Positions 16,450-22,900 of a stretch of DNA of 64,000 nucleotides are shown in pieces. The notes beneath the pieces were generated by a model. That model made no database searches and was not told where the DNA came from. It saw only the letters and a program-made list of their open reading frames with translations. Position 1 is the stretch's first letter; every line of letters starts with the position of its first letter. Location of the stretch: positions 77,393 through 141,392 of the forward strand of contig CAJKBH010000001.1 of the NCBI GenBank assembly GCA_905198125.1. Reading direction: 5' to 3'. The position numbers and the translations under genes are program-made. Origin of the DNA: an uncultured Porphyromonadaceae bacterium. Its GTDB lineage: Bacteria > Bacteroidota > Bacteroidia > Bacteroidales > Muribaculaceae.

Positions 16450-17666
16450 AACAGGTCGGAGATGATGTCGTCGGAAAGCATGACGCCGTCGCGTGTCAGG
16501 GAGAGGTGACCGTGGTCATCGCTGAGCAGTCCGCGGGCTATGATGGGCGCGGCGCGTCGCATCAACGAGTCGAGAGCTGACTGACCGAATCTTTCAGCAT
16601 ATTCAGCAAGGTCGAGACCATGGCGTGTGCGCAGTCGCGTCATGATCATCTCCTCACGAAGTGCCTCGGAGTCGAGGTCTTCGGTGGTGTAGTGGGAGGA
16701 GTGGGAAGAATGGGAGGATTGGGAGGAATGGGAAAGGTCGGAGAGGGAGGAGATGTAAAGGGGGGCGTCGGGGAGGTTGCTGCGGCGGGTGCGGCGCCCG
16801 TCGTAGCTGTGGGCGCCGGCGCCGAGTCCAAGGTAGGGGACACCCTGCCAGTAGGCCGAGTTGTGTTGAGATTCACTACCGGGCATTGCCCAGTTGCTGA
16901 TTTCGTAATGTATGTAGCCATTCTGCTCTAATGTGTCGCAGATGGCGCGGAACATATCGACGCTCAACGTTTCGTCGGCCTCCTGTATCTTGCCTGAATC
17001 GCGAAGGCGCGTCAATGCCGTGCGCTCCTCGTACATCAAGGAATAGGCAGAGATATGCTCGGGACGCATCCGCATCAATCCATCGAGTGTTTGCCGTAAT
17101 GAATCCATAGTCTGTCCGGGAAGCCCGAACATCAGGTCGAGGCTGATATTGTCGAACAGCGGTCGGAGCATACCGTACGCCTGTATCGCAGTGGCGGCGT
17201 CATGCCGTCGCCCTATAAACTTCAGTTCCGAATCTATCAATGACTGCACTCCCATGCTGACGCGGTCGATCCCGGCAGCCCTCCATGCCTCGGCCTTCTC
17301 CCGAGACACGTCGTCGGGGTTCACCTCGATGGTGAATTCCGACGGCTTGCGTTCCGTCATGCCGAGTATGCCGTCGGCGAGACGCCGGAATTCAGGTAGA
17401 GGAATCAGCGAAGGAGTGCCGCCCCCTATATATAAGGTATATCGGTCGGCGTCGCGCAGTGTGTCGCCTTCCGGACCGTCGAGACGCTGACGCAATTCCG
17501 CCAGCAGCGCCGAGACGTATGCCGGCCAGTCCGCGCGGATCACCCCTTCGGTATAGAAATCACAGTACAGACACCGCCGCGCACAGTACGGTATGTGCAC
17601 GTAAATCCCCGCTCTGTGTCCCGGTCTGACAGTAAGACACTCTTTATTTTTCATACATTCGGACAT
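16446..17666 (-). CDS. hemW: Radical SAM heme chaperone HemW
   Basis: This protein has the HemW/HemN-like radical SAM core. IYVHIPYCARRCLYCDFY carries the CxxxCxxC iron-sulfur motif, with Cys28, Cys32 and Cys35 counted from this start. YIGGGTPSLIP, GVQSL and MFGLPGQTMDSL follow, then the C-terminal HemN domain. The cysteine spacing and the lack of a fourth conserved Cys point to HemW, which delivers heme, rather than to coproporphyrinogen dehydrogenase. A -7 box at 17672-17679 lies inside the longest ORF (ATG at 17696), so the ATG at 17666 or 17654 is more likely. An in-frame array of 9-base repeats (16692-16736) adds a (H/Q)SS repeat before the C-terminal domain. Confidence 0.88.
   Translation of the reverse strand: MSECMKNKECLTVRPGHRAGIYVHIPYCARRCLYCDFYTEGVIRADWPAYVSALLAELRQRLDGPEGDTLRDADRYTLYIGGGTPSLIPLPEFRRLADGILGMTERKPSEFTIEVNPDDVSREKAEAWRAAGIDRVSMGVQSLIDSELKFIGRRHDAATAIQAYGMLRPLFDNISLDLMFGLPGQTMDSLRQTLDGLMRMRPEHISAYSLMYEERTALTRLRDSGKIQEADETLSVDMFRAICDTLEQNGYIHYEISNWAMPGSESQHNSAYWQGVPYLGLGAGAHSYDGRRTRRSNLPDAPLYISSLSDLSHSSQSSHSSHSSHYTTEDLDSEALREEMIMTRLRTRHGLDLAEYAERFGQSALDSLMRRAAPIIARGLLSDDHGHLSLTRDGVMLSDDIISDLF
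16692..16736 (-). repeat. In-frame 9-base repeat array inside hemW
   Basis: Five consecutive 9-base units on the plus strand (GTGGGAGGA, GTGGGAAGA, ATGGGAGGA, TTGGGAGGA, ATGGGAAAG) sit within hemW. Nine bases keep the frame, and the minus strand encodes repeated Ser-His/Gln-Ser triplets (DLSHSSQSSHSSHSSHY). The insert lies in a loop between the radical SAM core and the HemN C-terminal domain, where extra length is likely tolerated. Confidence 0.8.
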
Positions 17667-17671
17667 AAAGG

Positions 17672-17679
17672 CAAAATTA
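17672..17679 (-). promoter_or_regulatory. Possible -7 box of hemW
   Basis: The minus strand reads TAATTTTG. Transcription would start close to 17666, where an in-frame ATG would be leaderless. The -33 box is not clear. Confidence 0.35.
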
Positions 17680-17737
17680 AGAAATATTTCAGACATGAGA
17701 TAATAATAAAGGGTTTTAGTGACAGCAGAAATATATT

Positions 17738-18095
17738 TTAGACAGGAGAACAGGAGGAACAGTAGAAATATTTTTTAGACAGGAGAACAGGAGGAATAGG
17801 AGATTAAAATTGGGAATATATTAGACAGGAGAACAGGAGGAATAGGAGATTAAAATCGGGAATATATTAGACAGGAGAACAGTAGAAACAGGAGTTATAA
17901 TTGAATGTTGGATAAAAGAATCAGAACTTATTCCCAATTTTAATCTCCTGTTTCTACTGTTCTCCTGTCTAAAAAATATCACTTGTTTCCCTGTCAAAAA
18001 TAATCTCTACTGTTCTACTGTTCTCCTGTCAAAAAATATATTCTCCTGTTTCTACTGTTCTCCTGTCAAAAATAATCTCTGCTGTTCTCATGTCT
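17738..18095. repeat. Large inverted field of ACAGGAGAA-type 9-base repeats
   Basis: Four forward blocks begin near 17738, 17776, 17822 and 17868, each reading TTAGACAGGAGAACAG and then GAGGAA or TAGAAA units. Five reverse-complement blocks follow between about 17939 and 18095 (CTACTGTTCTCCTGTCTAAA and variants). Units inside each block are 9 bases (AACAGGAGA, AACAGGAGG, AACAGTAGA). The two halves could form a cruciform or very long hairpin. The field fills most of the spacer between the divergent hemW and EF-G2 genes. The same repeat recurs at 20506-20680, so it brackets the EF-G2 gene. Confidence 0.85.
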
Positions 18096-18180
18096 GATAA
18101 TTTTATGGAAAAATGATGCAAAAATGAAAAATATGTTTTACAACATAGTGCCGGAGTGACTAATGTATGTAGATTTTTGT

Positions 18181-18188
18181 TAATTTTG
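18181..18188 (+). promoter_or_regulatory. -7 box of the EF-G2 gene
   Basis: TAATTTTG matches TAnnTTTG. The -33 position has no good TTTG, which is common at promoters that need an activator. Transcription would begin near 18194. Confidence 0.55.
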
Positions 18189-18199
18189 GGCAAACCAAA

Positions 18200-18235
18200 G
18201 TGCGCGGAGGGCGTGTGGGGACCTCCAGAACGCAC
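18200..18235 (+). promoter_or_regulatory. 5' leader hairpin of the EF-G2 mRNA
   Basis: GTGCG (18200-18204) pairs with CGCAC (18231-18235), and GGAGG inside pairs with CCTCC. The structure would lie at the extreme 5' end of the message and may stabilise it or respond to conditions. Confidence 0.4.
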
Positions 18236-18269
18236 GACATAGCGATAACCAATAAAAATCTCTATATCT

Positions 18270-20426
18270 ATGAAGATTTACAAGACAAACGAAATCAAGA
18301 ACATAGCCCTGTTGGGATCCAAGGGCTCTGGGAAGACCACACTCGCGGAATCAATGGTCTACGAGTGTGGAGTGACAAAACGCCGTGGTACCATTGAGGC
18401 TGGAAACACAATGTCGGACTATTTCCCGGTAGAGAAGGAGTATGGCTACTCGGTATTCTCGACGGTGTTCAACGCAGAATTCAACGGCAAGAAGTTAAAT
18501 TTCATAGATTGCCCCGGCTCGGAGGACTTCGTGGGTAACGCCTATACGGCACTCGGAGTAAGCGACCTGGGTCTGATACTGATCGATTCCGACTATGGCG
18601 TCGAGGTAGGAACGCAGAACATATTCCGCACCACGGCCGCGCTGAAGAAGCCGGTGGTGTTCGCCCTTAACCAGATGGACGGCGAGAAAGCCGACTACGA
18701 CAACGTGATGGAACAGCTGCGCGAGACATTCGGCTCGCACGTGGTTCCTATCCAGTATCCCCTGGAGAGCGGCCCGAACTTCCACAGCATGATCGACGTG
18801 CTGCTGATGAAGAAATATGAATGGGGACCCGACGGCGGCGTGCCCACTATCTCCGAGATTCCCGCCGAGGAAATGGACAAGGCCCTGGAGCTGCACAACG
18901 CCCTGAAGGAGGCCGCGGCCGAGAACGACGAGACGCTGATGGAGAAATTCTTCGACGACCAGCCTCTGTCGGAGGACGACCTGCGCGAAGGTATCCGCAA
19001 GGGTCTGGTGAACCGTTCCATCTTCCCCGTTGTGGTGCTGAGCGCCGCCAAGGATATGGGTGTACGCCGCATCATGGAGTTCTTAGGCAACGTCTGTCCC
19101 TTCGTAAGCGAGATGCCGGCACCCGAGAACACGGTAGGCGAACCCGTCGAGCCTAAGGCCGACGGTCCCGTATCGGTGTTCTTCTTCAAGACCAGCGTGG
19201 AGCCGCACATCGGCGAGGTCAGCTACTTCAAGGTGATGAGCGGCACGCTCAAGGCCGGTGCCGACCTGGAGAACGTGACACGCGGCGGCAAGGAGCGTAT
19301 GGCCCAGATATTCACCGTATGCGGCCAGCTGCGTACTCCCATTGACGCGCTGGAGGCCGGCGACATCGGCGCCGCCGTGAAGCTGAAGGACGTGCGCACC
19401 GGAAACACTCTGGACGAGAAGGGTTGCGACTGGCAGTTCGACTTCATCAAATATCCCGCGCCCAAGTATATCCGCGCCATCAAGCCCGTCACGGAGTCCG
19501 ACTCCGAGAAGATGATGGCCATCCTGACCCGTATGCACGAGGAGGATCCCACATGGATAGTGGAGCAGAGCAAGGAGCTGAAGCAGACCTTAGTCAAGGG
19601 TCAGGGCGAGTTCCACCTGCGCACGCTGAAGTGGCGTATAGAGAACAACGAGAAACTTCCCGTTGAGTTCCAGGAGCCGAAGATTCCTTATCGCGAGACC
19701 ATCACCAAGGCCGCTCGTGCCGACTATCGTCATAAGAAACAGTCCGGCGGTTCAGGTCAGTTCGGTGAGGTGCACCTGATCATCGAGCCTTACACCGAGG
19801 GTATGCCCGAGCCTGACACCTACAAGTTCGGCAACCAAGAATACAAGATGAGTGTCCGCGACAAGCAGGAGATTCCGTTGGACTGGGGCGGCAAACTGGT
19901 AGTGTACAACTGCATCGTGGGCGGCGCCATCGACGCACGCTTCATCCCGGCTATCGTGAAGGGTCTGATGGACCGCATGGAGCAGGGTCCGCTGACCGGC
20001 TCGTACGCACGCGACGTCCGCGTCATGATCTATGACGGCAAGATGCACCCGGTAGACTCGAACGAAATCTCGTTCCGCCTGGCAGGCCGTAACGCATTTA
20101 GCCAGGCCTTCAAGCAGGCCAACCCGAAGATTCTGGAGCCCGTTTACGACGTGGAGGTTCTGACCCCCGGCGACACCATGGGCGACGTGATGAGCGACCT
20201 GCAGGGACGCCGCGCCATCATCATGGGTATGGCTTCTGAGAACGGCATCGAGAAACTGAACGCCAAGGTGCCCTTGAAGGAGATGGCCAGCTATTCCACA
20301 TCGCTCAGCTCCATCACCGGCGGCCGCAGCTCGTTCTCGATGAACTTCGCCAGCTACGAGCTCGTTCCGGGCGACGTACAGGAGAAGCTGCTGAAGGAAT
20401 ACGCCGAGACGCAGACCGAAGAATAA
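18270..20426 (+). CDS. EF-G paralogue (EF-G2 type) lacking the catalytic histidine
   Basis: This 718-residue protein has the full five-domain EF-G layout, ending in the domain IV/V block (GDTMGDVMSDLQGRRAIIMGM). The G1 motif is GSKGSGKTT, and G4 is NQMD at residues 134-137 instead of NKMD. The switch II motif reads DCPGSEDF where EF-G has DTPGHVDF, so Ser84 replaces the histidine needed for GTP hydrolysis. This agrees with the Bacteroides EF-G2 paralogue, reported to support translation without GTP hydrolysis during starvation and gut colonisation. It is a single-gene unit between two fields of the same repeat, with its own promoter, leader hairpin and terminator. Confidence 0.9.
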   Translation: MKIYKTNEIKNIALLGSKGSGKTTLAESMVYECGVTKRRGTIEAGNTMSDYFPVEKEYGYSVFSTVFNAEFNGKKLNFIDCPGSEDFVGNAYTALGVSDLGLILIDSDYGVEVGTQNIFRTTAALKKPVVFALNQMDGEKADYDNVMEQLRETFGSHVVPIQYPLESGPNFHSMIDVLLMKKYEWGPDGGVPTISEIPAEEMDKALELHNALKEAAAENDETLMEKFFDDQPLSEDDLREGIRKGLVNRSIFPVVVLSAAKDMGVRRIMEFLGNVCPFVSEMPAPENTVGEPVEPKADGPVSVFFFKTSVEPHIGEVSYFKVMSGTLKAGADLENVTRGGKERMAQIFTVCGQLRTPIDALEAGDIGAAVKLKDVRTGNTLDEKGCDWQFDFIKYPAPKYIRAIKPVTESDSEKMMAILTRMHEEDPTWIVEQSKELKQTLVKGQGEFHLRTLKWRIENNEKLPVEFQEPKIPYRETITKAARADYRHKKQSGGSGQFGEVHLIIEPYTEGMPEPDTYKFGNQEYKMSVRDKQEIPLDWGGKLVVYNCIVGGAIDARFIPAIVKGLMDRMEQGPLTGSYARDVRVMIYDGKMHPVDSNEISFRLAGRNAFSQAFKQANPKILEPVYDVEVLTPGDTMGDVMSDLQGRRAIIMGMASENGIEKLNAKVPLKEMASYSTSLSSITGGRSSFSMNFASYELVPGDVQEKLLKEYAETQTEE

Positions 20427-20453
20427 TAACCTGCATCATACAGAAACAGTCAA

Positions 20454-20488
20454 GGTCCCGATCCGCAGCGGTCGGGCCCTCTTTTTTT
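20454..20488 (+). terminator. Terminator of the EF-G2 gene
   Basis: GGTCCCGA and TCGGGCC arms form a GC-rich stem (20454-20479, one G-T pair) followed by a run of seven T (20482-20488). This is a canonical intrinsic terminator. Confidence 0.8.
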
Positions 20489-20505
20489 GACAGTAGATTT
20501 ATTTT

Positions 20506-20680
20506 AGACAGGAGGTGTTTTTAGACAGGAGAACAGGAGAAACAGGAGATTTATGACTACTGTTCTCCAATCATTATGTAGATGGTCGGTGAATAAAGAC
20601 CGTATAACCTCCTGTTTCTCCTGTTCTCCTGTCAAAAATTATTTGACTTTTCTATTGTTTCTCCTGTTCTCCTGTCAAAA
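20506..20680. repeat. Second inverted field of ACAGGAGAA-type repeats
   Basis: Forward copies at about 20506-20520 and 20524-20553 (TTTTAGACAGGAGAACAG) face reverse copies at about 20609-20640 and 20656-20680 (CTCCTGTTTCTCCTGTTCTC). The repeat is the same as at 17738-18095, on the other side of EF-G2. Short ORFs across it are not credible genes. Confidence 0.8.
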
Positions 20681-20786
20681 ATTAATGATAGGATGTCACC
20701 TTTTGGAAGTGCGTTGTGTCTATAATGTGAGACCGCTGATAAGAACGGTCGTAAAAATGACGTTAAACAATTAAATTATAGACATT

Positions 20787-21194
20787 ATGGTGGATATATT
20801 AGTTCCTATCTTTGTGTGTGTGGTGCTGCCGGTGGCGATTGTGGGCATCTATTACTGGTCGCAGATCAACGCTGAGAACAAGCGCGCCGAAATCCTGATG
20901 AAGGCCATCGAGGCCAACTGCGGTCCTGATGCCGACAAACTGGCCGAGGCGCTGCAGCAACAGCGTAAGCCCAAAACAGACCGCGAGATACTGAACCTCC
21001 GTCTGCTGCGCGGCTGTATGTTCACGTTCGTCGGCCTGGGGTTGTGTATCGTGGGGATAGTGTCCGCCTGCATGGGAACTGAATTCGCTTCCGATCCGGT
21101 TATGGTTCCATTGGTATTCGGAGGGGCGTCGCTCGCCATCGGTCTGAGTTATCTGGTGGTCTATTTCGTGACCCGTAAGCAGGTAAAGGATTGA
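20787..21194 (+). CDS. DUF6249-like small membrane protein
   Basis: This 135-residue protein has an N-terminal helix (VDILVPIFVCVVLPVAIVGIYYW), a charged cytoplasmic stretch with KPKTDREILNLRLLRGC, and two more helices near the C-terminus. It resembles the DUF6249 family of Bacteroidota membrane proteins that sit next to ECF sigma factors. Its stop codon overlaps the TTG start of the sigma gene (TTGA), so the two are translationally coupled. A role in sensing or in tethering the sigma factor is inferred only from this arrangement. Confidence 0.75.
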   Translation: MVDILVPIFVCVVLPVAIVGIYYWSQINAENKRAEILMKAIEANCGPDADKLAEALQQQRKPKTDREILNLRLLRGCMFTFVGLGLCIVGIVSACMGTEFASDPVMVPLVFGGASLAIGLSYLVVYFVTRKQVKD

Positions 21195-21670
21195 CGCGCG
21201 AGCAGTTCATTTCTCATGTGGAAGCCACTCAGAAGGCGTTCAGGCGCTTTCTGGTGGCTCTGTGTTGCGGCGATTCGGCTCTGGCCGACGACGTGGCTCA
21301 GGAAGCGTATATCAAGGCTTATATGGCTTGCGACTCATTTAAGAATGCCGACAAGTTCAACGCCTGGATATATCGCATCGGTTACAACACCTTTCTGAAC
21401 CACAAGCGCGACCGTCGGCTGACGGTGGATTATGACGACGTCCGTGAACTGTCGGCACCCGAAGGCGCTGACACGGGATTTGCCTATCAGGATCTGTACG
21501 AGGCTCTGAACCGCTTGCCTGCCAAGGAGAGGACTTCGGTGCTGTTGTTCTATATGGAGGGGTATTCGGTCAAGGAAATAGCGGATATTCAGGAAGTGTC
21601 GCAGGATGCGGTGAAGCAGCATCTGTCGCGTGGCCGGAATCATCTGCGCGGGTTATTGTCAAAAAACTGA
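21191..21670 (+). CDS. ECF-type RNA polymerase sigma factor
   Basis: This 159-residue sigma factor has region 2 (ADDVAQEAYIKAYMACDSF ... FNAWIYRIGYNTFLNHKRD) and region 4 (LNRLPAKERTSVLLFYMEGY ... EIADIQEVSQDAVKQHLSRG), the minimal ECF layout. The start is a TTG at 21191 overlapping the stop of the DUF6249-like gene, because no ATG or GTG lies upstream of the conserved region in this frame. It is followed six bases later by a two-helix membrane protein that holds the usual place of an anti-sigma factor. The regulon is unknown. Confidence 0.92.
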   Translation: MTREQFISHVEATQKAFRRFLVALCCGDSALADDVAQEAYIKAYMACDSFKNADKFNAWIYRIGYNTFLNHKRDRRLTVDYDDVRELSAPEGADTGFAYQDLYEALNRLPAKERTSVLLFYMEGYSVKEIADIQEVSQDAVKQHLSRGRNHLRGLLSKN

Positions 21671-21676
21671 GAGACT

Positions 21677-22078
21677 ATGGAAGATGATAAGTTGAAGGCA
21701 CTGTTTGCTGATTTTCAGCCGGAACTGTCGTCAGACAGCCTGTTTATGAACCGGCTGGAACGGAACATGGAATCGGTGGAGATAGTGAAGCGTCGTATGG
21801 AGGAAATGCGGGCCCGCAACCGGAGGGCGGTGGCAGTAGCCGCCATAGTGGGCTTTGTGGTTGGATTCCTGTTCTCGCTGACGTTGCCGTATCTGAGCGA
21901 CTTGGTTGCCGGCTGGCAGGTGACGTTGCCGCAGGAATCGGTTATGAGTGTAGTGGCCGACTGGTTTGCCGTAATAGCCTGGGGCGTGATCGGGTGCACT
22001 GCGGTGATAGCCGCCATCAACACATACGACATGATGACGTCGCGACCGATACCGATAGAAGAACAAGTAAGGAACTGA
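21677..22078 (+). CDS. Two-helix membrane protein, possible anti-sigma partner
   Basis: This 133-residue protein has a cytoplasmic N-terminal part of about 48 residues rich in charged side chains (FMNRLERNMESVEIVKRRME), a helix (AVAVAAIVGFVVGFLFSLTL), a short external loop and a second helix (FAVIAWGVIGCTAVIAAINT). It is the third gene of the DUF6249/ECF cassette and occupies the anti-sigma position. No zinc-binding HxxxCxxC motif of classic anti-sigma factors is visible, so the assignment rests on context. A hairpin terminator follows at 22115. Confidence 0.65.
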   Translation: MEDDKLKALFADFQPELSSDSLFMNRLERNMESVEIVKRRMEEMRARNRRAVAVAAIVGFVVGFLFSLTLPYLSDLVAGWQVTLPQESVMSVVADWFAVIAWGVIGCTAVIAAINTYDMMTSRPIPIEEQVRN

Positions 22079-22114
22079 AAGTAGAAGAATAAGTAGAGAA
22101 CTGAAAGCGCAATT

Positions 22115-22144
22115 AAAAAGGCCGCGGAAGTCCGCGACCTTTTC
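22115..22144. terminator. Bidirectional terminator between the ECF cassette and ferritin
   Basis: AAAGGCCGCGGA pairs with TCCGCGACCTTT around an AGT loop, with one mismatch, flanked by A-rich sequence on the left and TTTC on the right. It lies between convergent genes and can serve both. Confidence 0.75.
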
Positions 22145-22184
22145 TATTTGTTAGCGGTATGATTACTTGTTGTTGACGGTATGA

Positions 22185-22667
22185 TTACTTGCGCTTGCCG
22201 TATTCCTGGTCGAGACCGAAGATGTCGGTGCCACCCATGCGACGGATGCGGTCTACGATGCCGCTGGCAGTAGCTTCCTCCTCGACCTGTTCCTTCACGA
22301 AGCCCCACATAAAGTCCTGGGCTGCGCGATCCTTCTCCTCCTCGGCCAGATCCAGGAGGGCGTTGATCATGGCGGATACCTTGCACTCGTGAGCGTATAC
22401 CTCCTCGAATGCCTGCAGGGGCGATTCCCAGTTCTGAGGAACGGACGTGATGTCGCCGATGTGGGCGTTGCCGCCGCGCTTGTGCAGGAAGTCAGCCATC
22501 TCATAGGCGTGTTCCATCTCCTCTTTGCTTTGAGCCTTCATCCAGCTGGCGAAGCCGGTATAACCCTCGCGGTCGAAATAGAACGACATGGACAGGTACA
22601 GGTTGGCCGACCACATCTCGGCTACGATCTGTCCGTTGATTGCGTCTTGCAGTTTGTTTGAAATCAT
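22185..22667 (-). CDS. ftnA: Ferritin
   Basis: This 160-residue four-helix ferritin has the non-heme ferroxidase ligands in the expected segments: NGQIVAEMWSANLYLSMSFY, the E-rich MKAQSKEEMEHAYEMADFLHK with the ExxH motif, and WGFVKEQVEEEATASGIVDR. It oxidises ferrous iron and stores it in a 24-subunit shell, protecting against oxygen stress. It is a single gene on the minus strand whose 5' leader carries three 18-base direct repeats. Length and motifs are intact. Confidence 0.95.
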   Translation of the reverse strand: MISNKLQDAINGQIVAEMWSANLYLSMSFYFDREGYTGFASWMKAQSKEEMEHAYEMADFLHKRGGNAHIGDITSVPQNWESPLQAFEEVYAHECKVSAMINALLDLAEEEKDRAAQDFMWGFVKEQVEEEATASGIVDRIRRMGGTDIFGLDQEYGKRK

Positions 22668-22704
22668 GATTTTTGAGTTATATTGTGTGTTTGATTATAT
22701 CAGC

Positions 22705-22758
22705 GTGGCTGATTCTGTCAACGTGTCTGATTCTGTCAACGTGTCTGATTCTCTTTAC
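22705..22758. repeat. Three tandem 18-base repeats in the ferritin leader
   Basis: GTGGCTGATTCTGTCAAC (22705-22722), GTGTCTGATTCTGTCAAC (22723-22740) and GTGTCTGATTCTCTTTAC (22741-22758) follow without gaps. Eighteen is twice the 9-base period of the other spacer arrays. They lie between the ferritin -7 box and the start codon, so they would be transcribed as 5' leader. Confidence 0.8.
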
Positions 22759-22798
22759 GTCATATCGCACGTCATAAAATTCAGCACTTTTCCAACTA

Positions 22799-22806
22799 CA
22801 AAATTA
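22799..22806 (-). promoter_or_regulatory. Probable -7 box of ferritin
   Basis: The minus strand reads TAATTTTG, about 130 bases upstream of the ferritin ATG. No clear -33 box is visible. Confidence 0.45.
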
Positions 22807-22900
22807 ACAAATAAATCCAACAAACGGAAAGCAATCGCAATAAAAATATTCTTTTCTGTCCTATAAGTTGTCTTCGCTATAAGTTATCTGATGAAACAAA

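Noticed and set aside
17738..18095. Possible CRISPR array
   Set aside because: The blocks are inverted and themselves built of short units. There are no unique spacers of constant length and no cas genes nearby.
18029..18235. 68-codon minus-strand ORF
   Set aside because: It lies across the repeat field and the EF-G2 promoter, and its product has no recognisable features.
20553..20774. 73-codon ORF after EF-G2
   Set aside because: Most of it is translated repeat sequence (CSPVKN, LLFLLFSCQK), with no promoter of its own and no recognised features.
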